Source: an uncultured Thermomicrobiales bacterium (GTDB taxonomy: Bacteria; Chloroflexota; Chloroflexia; Thermomicrobiales; UBA6265). Taken from it: a DNA stretch of 39,842 nt. Within the stretch, counting starts at the first letter, position 1; each line of letters begins with the position of its first letter. The stretch covers positions 1 through 39,842 of the forward strand of contig CADCWL010000038.1 in assembly GCA_902806405.1 (NCBI GenBank), in the 5' to 3' direction. The notes under the pieces were generated by a model. The model was not told the DNA's origin. It did no database searches and saw nothing but the letters and a program-made list of their open reading frames with translations. The translations under genes and the position numbers were made by a program. Below are positions 17,959-26,291 of the stretch, one piece after another.

Positions 17959-20100
17959 ATGGCAACCACGACCGAGACGACGCTGGTCCGCGGCGCGTGT
18001 CCCCACGACTGCCCCGACACCTGCGCGACCGTGGTCGAGGTGCGCGACGGGCGGGCCGTCGGCTTCTCGGGGCAGGCCGGGCACCCGATGACGCAGGGGT
18101 GGCTCTGCGCCAAGGTCAGGCCCTACCTGGAGCGGGTCTACGCCCCGGATCGGCTCCAATATCCCCTGCGACGGGTCGGGCCGAAAGGGGCCGACCGCTG
18201 GCAGCGGGTCTCCTGGGACGAGGCGATCGCCGAGATCACCGGCCGCTGGCGGGGGATCATTGCCGAGCACGGGGCGGCGGCGATCCTCCCCTACTCCTAC
18301 AGCGGGACGCTCGGTCTGCTCCAGCTCGCGATCTGCAACACGCGCCTCTGGAATCGGATGGGGGCGAGCGGTCTGGAGCGCTCCATCTGCGGGGCAGCGG
18401 CGGAGGCGGCGGTCAACGCGACGCTGGGGGCGCGCCTGGCGCCGAATCCGAGCGACGTCCGGCACAGCCGGTTGGTCTTGATCTGGGGCCACAATCCGGC
18501 CAGCACCAGCCCCCATTACCTCCCCTTTTTGCGGCAGGCGCAGCGGGACGGCGCCCACGTCGTGGTGATCGACCCGCGGCGAACGCTGACCGCACGCTCG
18601 GCCGACGAGCACCTGCGGCCGAAGCCGGCGACCGACGGCGCGCTCGCGCTCGGCTTAATGCACGTTCTCTTTGCCGAGGGGCTGCACGATGAGGCATGGC
18701 TGCGGACGCACAGCCTGGGCTGGGAGGCGCTGCGGGAGCGGGCGGGCGCGTTTCCGCCGGAGCGGGTGGCGGCGATCACGGGGCTTTCGGCCGAGACGAT
18801 CGTGGCCTTGGCGCGGCGCTATGGCACGACCAAGCCGGCCCTGCTGAAGTTTGCGGACGGGGTCCAGCGCCACGGAAACGGGGGACAGACGGCGCGGGCA
18901 CTGGCCTGCCTGCCGGCGGTGGTCGGCCAGATCGGGGTCCGCGGCGGCGGCCTCGCCTACTCGACCAGCGGTTACGTCGGGTGGGACGCGGAGGCCGTCG
19001 GGCACGCCTCGGAATGCCCGCCGACCCCACGGTCGATCAACATGAACCGGCTCGGGGCGGCTTTGACCGGCGAGGCACAGGATCCGCCCGTGAAGGCGCT
19101 CTACGTCTTCTGCGCGAACCCGGTCGGGGCAACGCCGAACGCGGGGTTGATCGTGCGCGGCCTGGAACGGGACGACCTCTTCACGGTCGTCCACGAGCAG
19201 TTCATGACCGACACCGCGCGCCACGCCGACCTCGTGCTGCCGGCGACGACGCAGCTTGAGCAGACGGACCTGCACAAGCCGTACGGGCACCGCCACCTCC
19301 AGTACAACGCGCCGGCGATCGCCCCCCTCGCCGAGGCGAAGAGCAACTGGGACGTGATGCGCCTCCTCGCCGCCGGGATGGGCTACGACGAGCCGTGGCT
19401 GCGGCAGGGTGCCGAGGAGGCGATCGACGAGGTGCTGAATGCGACGCGGGCGACCAGCCCCCGGCTGGCGGGGGTCACCCTGGAACGGCTCCAGGCCGAG
19501 GGTACCGTCCCGCTGACCATCACCGCGGACGAGGACGTGCCGTTCGCCAACGGCGTCTTCCCGACGCCGTCCGGCAAGGTCGAGCTGCGGTCGGAGACGA
19601 TGGCTGTTCGCGGGCTGGACCCGCTGCCGGACTATGCGCCGCCGGCGGAGTTTTCCGAGGGTGCCGGGGGCCGAGTCTCCGCCGGAGATGATGAGCACCG
19701 CGGTCGGGCGCGCCGTGACGCGGCCCCGTCGGAAACGCCGAAACTCGTTCTCCTCACCGGAGCCGCCCACCACTTCGTGACGACGAGCATGGCGAACCAG
19801 CCTCGGCTCCTGGCAAAGGAGGGGACGCCGTTCGTCGAGGTGAACCCGGCGGACGCGGCGGCGCGGGGCATCGTCCACGGCGCGGACGTCGTCGTCGCGA
19901 ACGGGCGGGGGTCGTGCACGCTGCGGGCGGTGGTGACGGAGGATGTGCCGTCCGGGGTGGCGGTGGCGCCGAAAGGGCGATGGGCGAAGCTGTCGCCGGA
20001 CGGGCGGAACGTGAACTGGACGACCTCGGACGCGCTCGGGGATCTGGCGGGGCAGAGCACGTTCCACTCGAACCTGGTCGAGATTCGCCCGGCGAGGTAG
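17959..20100 (+). CDS. Molybdopterin oxidoreductase, DMSO-reductase superfamily
   Basis: This 713-residue protein is a bis-MGD-type enzyme with an N-terminal [4Fe-4S] site: C14-x3-C18-x3-C22-x27-C50 (CPHDCPDTC ... LCAK). Cofactor regions are visible: SICGAA at 142-147, IWGHNPAST, VVIDPRRT, FCANPVGATPN and the C-terminal cap domain HHFVTTSMANQ...GRWAKLSP. No signal peptide, small iron-sulfur subunit or membrane anchor gene is adjacent, so it may be a cytoplasmic single-subunit enzyme. A charged spacer at about 567-594 lies before the cap domain. The ATG at 17959 has AAGGGG eight bases upstream. The substrate is unknown. It lies between the two halves of a peptide-type ABC transporter. Confidence 0.9.
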   Translation: MATTTETTLVRGACPHDCPDTCATVVEVRDGRAVGFSGQAGHPMTQGWLCAKVRPYLERVYAPDRLQYPLRRVGPKGADRWQRVSWDEAIAEITGRWRGIIAEHGAAAILPYSYSGTLGLLQLAICNTRLWNRMGASGLERSICGAAAEAAVNATLGARLAPNPSDVRHSRLVLIWGHNPASTSPHYLPFLRQAQRDGAHVVVIDPRRTLTARSADEHLRPKPATDGALALGLMHVLFAEGLHDEAWLRTHSLGWEALRERAGAFPPERVAAITGLSAETIVALARRYGTTKPALLKFADGVQRHGNGGQTARALACLPAVVGQIGVRGGGLAYSTSGYVGWDAEAVGHASECPPTPRSINMNRLGAALTGEAQDPPVKALYVFCANPVGATPNAGLIVRGLERDDLFTVVHEQFMTDTARHADLVLPATTQLEQTDLHKPYGHRHLQYNAPAIAPLAEAKSNWDVMRLLAAGMGYDEPWLRQGAEEAIDEVLNATRATSPRLAGVTLERLQAEGTVPLTITADEDVPFANGVFPTPSGKVELRSETMAVRGLDPLPDYAPPAEFSEGAGGRVSAGDDEHRGRARRDAAPSETPKLVLLTGAAHHFVTTSMANQPRLLAKEGTPFVEVNPADAAARGIVHGADVVVANGRGSCTLRAVVTEDVPSGVAVAPKGRWAKLSPDGRNVNWTTSDALGDLAGQSTFHSNLVEIRPAR

Positions 20101-20410
20101 GGGCGGAGGGGCTGGGGGTCCGGCGGCGGGGATCGACTCTCCCCGCGTCCGCACCGCGCACTCACCTTCGCCGTCATGCGCAGGCACGAGTGATCTCCCC
20201 AAAACGGCCCCCTTGGGGGGCGAGGTCCCTCGCTCCCCGTGAGTCCAGGGGGTGGGAATGCCGGCCCCCACGGTGCTGCGGGGCCGAGAAGGCCTCGAGG
20301 TAGGAGCCTCAGGATCAGGGCCGAGCGCGGGCTCGGAGCGGGGGCCGAGGCGGTCCGGAGCGGACCGCGCGCGACCGAGGCGATTGGCGGCTCAGTACCG
20401 AGGCGAGACG
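20101..20410. other. Intergenic region of 310 bases
   Basis: This region lies between the molybdoenzyme stop and the first ATPase start, both on the plus strand. It contains a hairpin at 20207-20221 (GCCCCC/GGGGGC, 3-base loop), preceded by AAAA on the plus strand. An ATG at 20258 is in frame with the ATPase but would add a 51-residue Arg/Gly tail without family similarity, so I do not use it. No other gene is seen. Confidence 0.55.
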
Positions 20411-21424
20411 ATGGCCCTGCTCGAGGTAGACGATCTCCACCTGCACTATGCCGCCGGCGACCGCGTCGTGCGGGCGGTGGACGGGGTCTCGTTCGTGATC
20501 GCCGGGAAGGGGGAGGCGGTCGGGGTCGTCGGGGAGTCGGGGAGCGGCAAGAGCAGCCTGGCGAACGCGGTGATGCGGCTCCTGCCGAAGGGGGTGGCGC
20601 GCTTCGACGGATCGATCCGGCTCAACGGGAGGGACCTGACGACCCTTTCCGACGAGGCCTACCGGCGGGAGATCCGGTGGCGGCGGATCGCGATGGTCTT
20701 CCAGGGGGCACTGAACGTGCTGAACCCGGTCATCAGGGTCGGCGACCAGATCGCGGAGCCGCTGCTCCTGGACGATCGCGTCGAGAAGCGGGCGGCGCGG
20801 GCGCGGGTGGAGGGGCTGCTGGAGCGGGTTGGGCTCTCCGCGGCGTTCTACGGGCGCTACCCGCACGAGCTGAGCGGCGGCCAGAAGCAACGGGTGGTGA
20901 TCGCGACAGCGCTGGTGCACGATCCCGACCTCCTGATCCTCGACGAGCCAACCTCGGCCCTCGACGTCAGCGTCCAGGCGCAGATCATGAACCTGCTCAA
21001 GGACCTGAAAGAGGACCCCGGGATCTCGATGCTCTTCATCACCCACGACATCGGCCTCGCCAGCGATCTCTGCGACACCATCGCCGTCGCCTACGCCGGC
21101 GAGCACGTCGAGTACGGCCCCGCCGACCGCGTGCTGCTGGAGCCGCGCCATCCCTACACGCAACGCCTGCTCGCCAGCCTGCCACGGCTCCACGGGGCGG
21201 AGCGGCCGAGGGCGATGCCGGGCGAACCGCCCGACGCGACCGCGCTCCCCCTCGGCTGCCGCTTCCACCCACGGTGTCCCTACCGCTTCGACGCCTGCGA
21301 CCGGCACCCGCCCGCGCTCCCGATCGCGGCCGATGGGCACGCCCGGTGCTGGCTGAACGACAGGGAGGTGGCGGGGGAGCGGTTCGAGACGCACCTGCCG
21401 GCACTGGCGGTGCGGGGTGGGTGA
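20411..21424 (+). CDS. Oligopeptide-type ABC transporter ATPase (DppD/OppD family)
   Basis: The 337-residue protein has Walker A GESGSGKS (41-48), a Q-loop in VFQGALNVLNP, signature LSGGQKQR, Walker B LLILDEPTSALD and H-loop THD. The C-terminal tail has the oligopeptide-transporter extension with cysteines (GCRFHPRCPYRFDAC), which binds an iron-sulfur cluster in some homologues. GAGG lies seven bases before the ATG. It overlaps the next ATPase gene by eight bases. With that gene it should power the permeases encoded at 15979-17826. Confidence 0.94.
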   Translation: MALLEVDDLHLHYAAGDRVVRAVDGVSFVIAGKGEAVGVVGESGSGKSSLANAVMRLLPKGVARFDGSIRLNGRDLTTLSDEAYRREIRWRRIAMVFQGALNVLNPVIRVGDQIAEPLLLDDRVEKRAARARVEGLLERVGLSAAFYGRYPHELSGGQKQRVVIATALVHDPDLLILDEPTSALDVSVQAQIMNLLKDLKEDPGISMLFITHDIGLASDLCDTIAVAYAGEHVEYGPADRVLLEPRHPYTQRLLASLPRLHGAERPRAMPGEPPDATALPLGCRFHPRCPYRFDACDRHPPALPIAADGHARCWLNDREVAGERFETHLPALAVRGG

Positions 21425-22406
21425 GCCGCCCCCCCTCGTTGCGCTCGACGACGTCTCCGTCGTCTTTCGGACGCGAAGCGGCCTGTTCCGTTCGTCGGCG
21501 CTGCGGGCAGTCGACGGGGTGAGCCTGGCGGTGACCCGGGGGGAAACGCTGGCGCTGGTCGGGGAGTCGGGGAGCGGCAAGACGACGCTCGGTCGGGTGT
21601 CGTTGCGGCTGGTCGCGGCGACGTGGGGGCGGGTCAGCTTCGACGGACGGGACGTGACCGACGTCGCGGAAGAGCAACTCGGCTGGCTGCGGCGGCGGGC
21701 GCAGATCGTCTTTCAGGACCCGTTCTCCAGCCTGAACCCGTACATGCGGGTGGCGGAGCTGGTCGGGGAGCCGCTCCTCATCGACGGGGTCCGGTCGCGG
21801 CAGGAGCGGCTGGAGCGGGTCCATCGGGCGCTGGAGGCGGTCGATCTGGTGCCGGCGGCGCGGGCGGCGGCGAAGTATCCGACCGCGATGTCGGGCGGGC
21901 AGCGGCAGCGGGTCGGCATCGCGCGCGCACTCGTGCGCGACCCGGAGTACATCGTCGCCGACGAGCCGGTCTCGATGATCGACGCCTCGAGCCGGATCGA
22001 CATCCTCGACCTGCTCCGGGGCCTGCAGCTCCGGCGGGGGGTCGCCTTCTTGTACATCACCCACGACATCGCCAGCGCGCGGCACTTCGCGGATCGGATC
22101 GCGGTGATGCACCGGGGGGCGGTGGTGGAGCTGGGGGACGCGGGGGCGGTGATCGACCGGCCCGTGCATCCCTACACCCGGGCGTTGATCGCGGCGGTGC
22201 CGGAGCCGGACCCGGCGAATCGGCACCGGCGGCGGGCGGTCGGCGGCGCGGACGGAGCGGACGGGGACTTCCGTGTTGTCGAGGGATGCCCACACGGTCC
22301 GTTGCCCGGCGGCCGGCGGCCGGTGTTGCTCGACATGCCGGGGGATCCCGGGCACTTCGTTGCCTGCCACGTCATGTCGGCAGCGGGAGCCACGGCACCC
22401 GGGTAG
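21417..22406 (+). CDS. Oligopeptide-type ABC transporter ATPase (DppF/OppF family)
   Basis: The 329-residue protein starts at a GTG inside the end of the upstream ATPase gene. Motifs: Walker A GESGSGKT (49-56), FQDPFSSLNP, signature MSGGQRQR (Met in place of the usual Leu), Walker B YIVADEPVS with D-loop MIDASS, and H-loop THD. The C-terminal extension is Gly/Ala/Asp-rich, with two cysteines rather than the usual cysteine cluster. The overlap implies translational coupling with the DppD-like partner. Confidence 0.93.
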   Translation: MGEPPPLVALDDVSVVFRTRSGLFRSSALRAVDGVSLAVTRGETLALVGESGSGKTTLGRVSLRLVAATWGRVSFDGRDVTDVAEEQLGWLRRRAQIVFQDPFSSLNPYMRVAELVGEPLLIDGVRSRQERLERVHRALEAVDLVPAARAAAKYPTAMSGGQRQRVGIARALVRDPEYIVADEPVSMIDASSRIDILDLLRGLQLRRGVAFLYITHDIASARHFADRIAVMHRGAVVELGDAGAVIDRPVHPYTRALIAAVPEPDPANRHRRRAVGGADGADGDFRVVEGCPHGPLPGGRRPVLLDMPGDPGHFVACHVMSAAGATAPG

Positions 22407-22499
22407 CGGCGGGCCAGCGCCGGCTGCCCCGCCTCGGGAACGGAGACGCTCGGTCCCGCGCCGAACGGGAGCCGGAATCGGAACGGCTACCACCGTGCG

Positions 22500-22505
22500 T
22501 ACAAT
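22500..22505 (+). promoter_or_regulatory. Possible -10 of the malic enzyme gene
   Basis: TACAAT lies 44 bases before the GTG start, in the 142-base gap after the ATPase gene. No recognisable -35 lies at the right spacing. The same hexamer occurs before the M16 operon. Confidence 0.3.
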
Positions 22506-22548
22506 GCCGCGATCGGTTGGGCCGGAGCGCGACGGGCGAGGGTGAGCG

Positions 22549-25080
22549 GTGGACGGGCTGAAAGGCGGGCAGAATGAGCAGGACGAGGGGCTGGACTACC
22601 GGCGGCGCTATCGGGGGCTGATCGGGGTCCACTCGAAGGTCCCGATCCGGGACCGGGCGATCCTATCGCTGGTCTACACCCCGGGCGTGGCCGAGGCGTG
22701 CCTGGCGATCAAGGAGGACGCGCTCGCCTCGTACGACCTGACGTGCCGTGGCAACACCGTGGCGCTGCTGACGGACGGGTCGGACATCTTCGGGCGGGCG
22801 GGCGGTCCGCCGGAAGCCGCGATCCCGATCGCGGAAGCGAAGAGCGTCATCTTCAAGACGTTCGCCGGCGTCGACGCCTTCCCGCTCTGCCTCGACACCC
22901 ACGATCCCGGGGAGATCGTCGACATCGGCAACGCGCTGACGCCGACCTTCGGGGCGATCTGCCTGGACGACATCTCGGCACCGCGCGCCTTCACCGTCGC
23001 CGACCACCTGGAGAAGGCGGCCGAAATTCCCGTTTTCTCCAACCAGCACCACGGGACGGCGATCCTCGTCCTCGGTGGCCTGATCAACGCGCTGAAGGTC
23101 GTCGGCAAGAAGTTGGCGGACGTGAACGTCGTGGTCAGCGGCGCCGGGGTGGCGGGGATCGGCGTCGCCCGTCTGCTCCACCGGGCGGGGGTGCGGCGGT
23201 TGGTGGTCTGCGACCGGGCCGGGGCCATCCACAAGTACCGGCCGGAGCGGATGAACTGGGCGAAGGCGTACGTCGCCAAGGAGACGAACCTGGAGGGGCG
23301 ACGCGGCTCACTCGCCGAGATGATGCGCGGTGCGGACGTCTTTATTGGGCTCTCCACCGGAGGGGTCGTCGACGAGGCGATGATCCGGACGATGGCGCCG
23401 GACCCGATCGTCTTCGCGCTGGCGGTGCCGGAGCCCGAGATCGCGCCGGCGACGGCGCGGGCGGCCGGAGCGGCGGTTGTCGCCACGGGGCGCTCCGACT
23501 ACCCGAACACGATGGACGTCTCGCTCGTCTTCCCCGGCGTCTTCCGCGGGCTGCTCGACTGCCGCGCCCGCAACATCCGGCTGCGGACGCTCCGCTACGC
23601 CGCCGACGCACTGGCGGCGATGGTCCAGCCGGACGAGCTCCACGCCGACTACATCCTGCCCCGCATCTTCGACTTCAGGGTGGCGCCGGCGATCGCCGCC
23701 GCGGTCGTGCGGGGAACGCTGGAGGCGGGGGAAGCGGGGCGGGACGTGGCGCCGGCGCTGGTCGCGGAGCGGACGCGGCGCTACGTCTACGAGGGGCGTC
23801 TGCTGCCGTCGAAGCCGAGCACGCGGGGGGAGCACAAGACCTTCAAGGAGGAGGCGATCGAGCTGCGGCAGCGGCACGGCGGCGTGCTGGAGCTCCACTC
23901 CAAGATCCCGATCCGCGATCACCACATCCTGAACGTCCTCTACGTGCCGCCCGCGGCGTTGACCCCCGCCCGCGTGATCCGCGACGACCCGGGCAAGGTC
24001 ACGGAGCTGACCTCGAAGGGGAACCTCGTCGCGATCGTGACCGACGGCTCGGCGGTCCTTGGACTGGGAGATATCGGGCCGCAGGCGGCGCTGCCCGTGA
24101 TGGAGGGGAAAGCGGTTCTCTTCCAGTCGCTGGCCGGCGTCGAGGCGTTCCCGATCTGTGTTGCCGCGCGTGACCCGGAGGAGATCGCCGATATCGTGGC
24201 GGCCATCGCGCCCTCGTTCGGGGGGATCAACCTCGAGGACATCGCCGCGCCGCGCTGCTTCGAGATCGAGCGGTTGCTGCGGGAGCGATTGCCGATGCCG
24301 GTCTTCCACGACGACCAGCACGGGACGGCGATCGTGGTCGTGGCCGCGCTCCTCAACGGCTGCCGCCTCCGCGGCTGCGCCCTCGGCGACATCCGGGTCA
24401 CGATCAACGGCGCCGGGGCGGCGGGGATCGCGGTGACCAAACTGCTGCTCGCCCTCGGCATCGGGGACGTGGTGCTTTGCGACCGGGCGGGGGCGATCTA
24501 CGAGGGCCGCACGGACCGAATGGACGTCTCCAAGTTCGAGATCTCGGCGGTCACCAACCGGGAGCGCCGGACCGGGGCGCTGGCGGACGTGGTGGCGGGC
24601 GCGGACGTCTTCGTCGGCCTCTCGGCGGGGGGGGCGCTGACGCCGGAGATGGTGCGCTCGATGGCGCCGAATCCGCTCGTCTTCGCCCTCGCCAACCCGG
24701 TGCCGGAGATCACCCCGGACCTGGCCAAGGAGGCTGGAGCCCTGGCGGTGGCCACCGGCCGCTCCGACTACCCGAACCAGGTCAACAACTCGCTCGCCTT
24801 CCCCGGCGTCTTCCGGGGCGCGCTCGACGTCAAGGCGACGACGATCGACGACGCGATGAAGATCGCCGCGGCGGAGGCGATCGCCAAACTCGTCGAACCG
24901 GAGGCGCTCTCGCCCGACTTCCTGATCCCCGACAGCCTCGATCTCCGGGTGCCGCCGAAGGTGGCGGCCGCCGTCGCCCAGTCGGCCATCTCGGCCGGGC
25001 TGGCCCAGATTCCCCTCGACCCGCTGGAGGTGGAGGCGCGGTGCCGGGACCTCGTCTACGAGGGGACGATCGCGCTCTAA
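22549..25080 (+). CDS. Tandem malic enzyme fusion (two complete malic enzyme modules)
   Basis: The 843-residue protein contains two full malic-enzyme modules, about 15-440 and 441-843. Malic enzyme oxidatively decarboxylates malate to pyruvate. Each module has the substrate domain and a Rossmann domain (GAGVAG at 198-203; GAGAAG in the second). The second has the full metal site: E563-D564 in NLED and D589 in HDDQHGTA, plus K521 in MEGKA. Its tyrosine loop is YVPPAA (Y465) instead of YTPGVA. The first has an intact YTPGVA loop (Y43) and K98, but its metal site reads LDD (D140-D141) and SNQHHG (164-169), so the HDD aspartate is lost. GTG start, with GAGG seven bases upstream. A malic enzyme-phosphotransacetylase fusion (MaeB) is ruled out, because both halves are malic enzyme. 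Confidence 0.93.
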   Translation: MDGLKGGQNEQDEGLDYRRRYRGLIGVHSKVPIRDRAILSLVYTPGVAEACLAIKEDALASYDLTCRGNTVALLTDGSDIFGRAGGPPEAAIPIAEAKSVIFKTFAGVDAFPLCLDTHDPGEIVDIGNALTPTFGAICLDDISAPRAFTVADHLEKAAEIPVFSNQHHGTAILVLGGLINALKVVGKKLADVNVVVSGAGVAGIGVARLLHRAGVRRLVVCDRAGAIHKYRPERMNWAKAYVAKETNLEGRRGSLAEMMRGADVFIGLSTGGVVDEAMIRTMAPDPIVFALAVPEPEIAPATARAAGAAVVATGRSDYPNTMDVSLVFPGVFRGLLDCRARNIRLRTLRYAADALAAMVQPDELHADYILPRIFDFRVAPAIAAAVVRGTLEAGEAGRDVAPALVAERTRRYVYEGRLLPSKPSTRGEHKTFKEEAIELRQRHGGVLELHSKIPIRDHHILNVLYVPPAALTPARVIRDDPGKVTELTSKGNLVAIVTDGSAVLGLGDIGPQAALPVMEGKAVLFQSLAGVEAFPICVAARDPEEIADIVAAIAPSFGGINLEDIAAPRCFEIERLLRERLPMPVFHDDQHGTAIVVVAALLNGCRLRGCALGDIRVTINGAGAAGIAVTKLLLALGIGDVVLCDRAGAIYEGRTDRMDVSKFEISAVTNRERRTGALADVVAGADVFVGLSAGGALTPEMVRSMAPNPLVFALANPVPEITPDLAKEAGALAVATGRSDYPNQVNNSLAFPGVFRGALDVKATTIDDAMKIAAAEAIAKLVEPEALSPDFLIPDSLDLRVPPKVAAAVAQSAISAGLAQIPLDPLEVEARCRDLVYEGTIAL

Positions 25081-25104
25081 TCCCTTCACCAGGGAGCCGA
25101 TCGA

Positions 25105-25140
25105 GAGACGGGGGCGGACCTTTCGGTCCGCCCCCGTCTC
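25105..25140. terminator. Perfect 16-bp hairpin between convergent genes
   Basis: GAGACGGGGGCGGACC pairs perfectly with its complement around TTTC. It begins 24 bases after the malic enzyme stop and ends 54 bases before the stop of the minus-strand DUF2171 gene, so it could serve both. Neither side has a U-rich tail. Confidence 0.8.
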
Positions 25141-25194
25141 AGCCAAGGTGCGCCGGGGCCACGGCAGGCCGTTCGGAGGAAAGAAGCAATCGCC

Positions 25195-25437
25195 TCAGCT
25201 CGACGGCTCTTCGGTGGTCCACTGCTGCATTGCCTGGTCGCCCGGGACGTTGAGGTGGACGTGCTCGTCGACGTGGTCGACCCAGCTCATCGGGATGTAG
25301 TGGTGGCGGCCCTCGGCGTCCTTGGTGATCTTGATCGCGTCGCCCTCGACGTTGTCGACGATGGCGAAGAACTGGTCGTTGGAGCCGACGATCTCCATGT
25401 GCTCTTTGATCTGCGATGCCATCTGGCCCGTATCCAT
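25195..25437 (-). CDS. DUF2171 family protein
   Basis: The 80-residue protein has the DUF2171 pattern: IKEHMEIVGSNDQFFAIVDNVEGDAIKITKDA, then HHYIPMSWVDHVDEHVHLN. It is small, acidic and His-rich, with no signal peptide or membrane segment. Function is unknown; the fold resembles PRC-barrel-like beta proteins by pattern only. The ATG at 25437 has AAAGGAG six bases upstream, which fixes the start; a longer upstream frame is not supported. Confidence 0.85.
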   Translation of the reverse strand: MDTGQMASQIKEHMEIVGSNDQFFAIVDNVEGDAIKITKDAEGRHHYIPMSWVDHVDEHVHLNVPGDQAMQQWTTEEPSS

Positions 25438-25577
25438 CGTGGTCTCCTTTGCTGCATTGTGGCGAGCGGTATTACGCCCTCCGGAACGACGCGGATCGCC
25501 GCGCCCCTGGCCGACGATGGACGCATGACGCATGCCGGATGGGCGGAAAGGGACGAGCGACGGGGACGCGGTGCTAC

Positions 25578-26186
25578 CTACCCTCGTGGCCCATCGGGGA
25601 CGAACACCTTTCCCAGGACCGGGCTTTCGAACTCGGTGGCCAGGCAGTCCATCAGGATCTCGTCCCAGAGCCGACCTCCCATGGATCGGCACTGGCGGCG
25701 ACGACCGATCTCCTTGAAGCCTGCCTTGGTGTAGGCGCGGTGGCCGGCGAGGTTGTACGCGAAGCAGGAGAGCATGACGCTGTGGAGGCCGAGGGCGGTG
25801 AAGGCGTAGTCCAGCATGAGACGGGCGGTCTCCGTGCCGTACCCCCGTCCCCGGGCGTCCGGCTCCCCGATCAGGATGCCGAAGACGGCGGAGCGGTTGC
25901 GGTGGTCGACGGCGTGCAGACCGGTGTTGCCGACGGGGCGCCAGGTGGACCGCTCGTAGACGGTGAAGGTGATGGTGCTGGAGTCCCCTTGGCCATCGTA
26001 CCAGGCGGTCTCGGCTTCGAGCGTGAGCGGGGCGGGGCGGAGGCCGAGGGTGCGGAGGGTATGGAAGTCGTTCACCCAGCGCTGGTAGGACGGAAGAAGG
26101 TCGCGCTGTAGCGGCCCAAGCGCAACCCGCTCACCGACCATGTTGATCACCGGCAGTCCGCCAGCCGGTTTCGTCCCCTCCCCCAT
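25578..26186 (-). CDS. RimJ/RimL-type GNAT acetyltransferase
   Basis: The 202-residue protein starts VALGPLQRDLLPSYQRWVND, a typical beginning for RimJ/RimL-like acetyltransferases. It has the acetyl-CoA loop ARGRGYGTETARLML and the C-terminal NLAGHRAYTKAGFKEIGRRRQ. The family acetylates N-terminal amines of proteins, aminoglycosides or polyamines; the substrate here is unknown. I choose the ATG at 26186 because AAGGGAG lies six bases upstream; an ATG six codons earlier lacks one. It stands alone between DUF2171 and a deoxyribosyltransferase gene on the same strand. Confidence 0.88.
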   Translation of the reverse strand: MGEGTKPAGGLPVINMVGERVALGPLQRDLLPSYQRWVNDFHTLRTLGLRPAPLTLEAETAWYDGQGDSSTITFTVYERSTWRPVGNTGLHAVDHRNRSAVFGILIGEPDARGRGYGTETARLMLDYAFTALGLHSVMLSCFAYNLAGHRAYTKAGFKEIGRRRQCRSMGGRLWDEILMDCLATEFESPVLGKVFVPDGPRG

Positions 26187-26291
26187 TTCCGACTCCCTTA
26201 CCATCTCGCGGAGGGGATCTGTAGCGAGCAGACGAGGCCCAGTCTTCCGCTTGGCCCCTGCTCCGCGACCGAAAGCGAGTCTCCCCCCGGC

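Noticed and set aside
20258-20410. Upstream in-frame ATG that would extend the DppD-like ATPase by 51 residues
   Set aside because: The extension is Arg/Gly/Pro-rich, unlike the family, and the ATG at 20411 begins the normal family N-terminus with a ribosome-binding site.
23308-25146. 612-codon minus-strand frame across the malic enzyme gene
   Set aside because: Antisense shadow rich in Arg/Asp/Gly/His; the plus strand carries unmistakable malic enzyme motifs.
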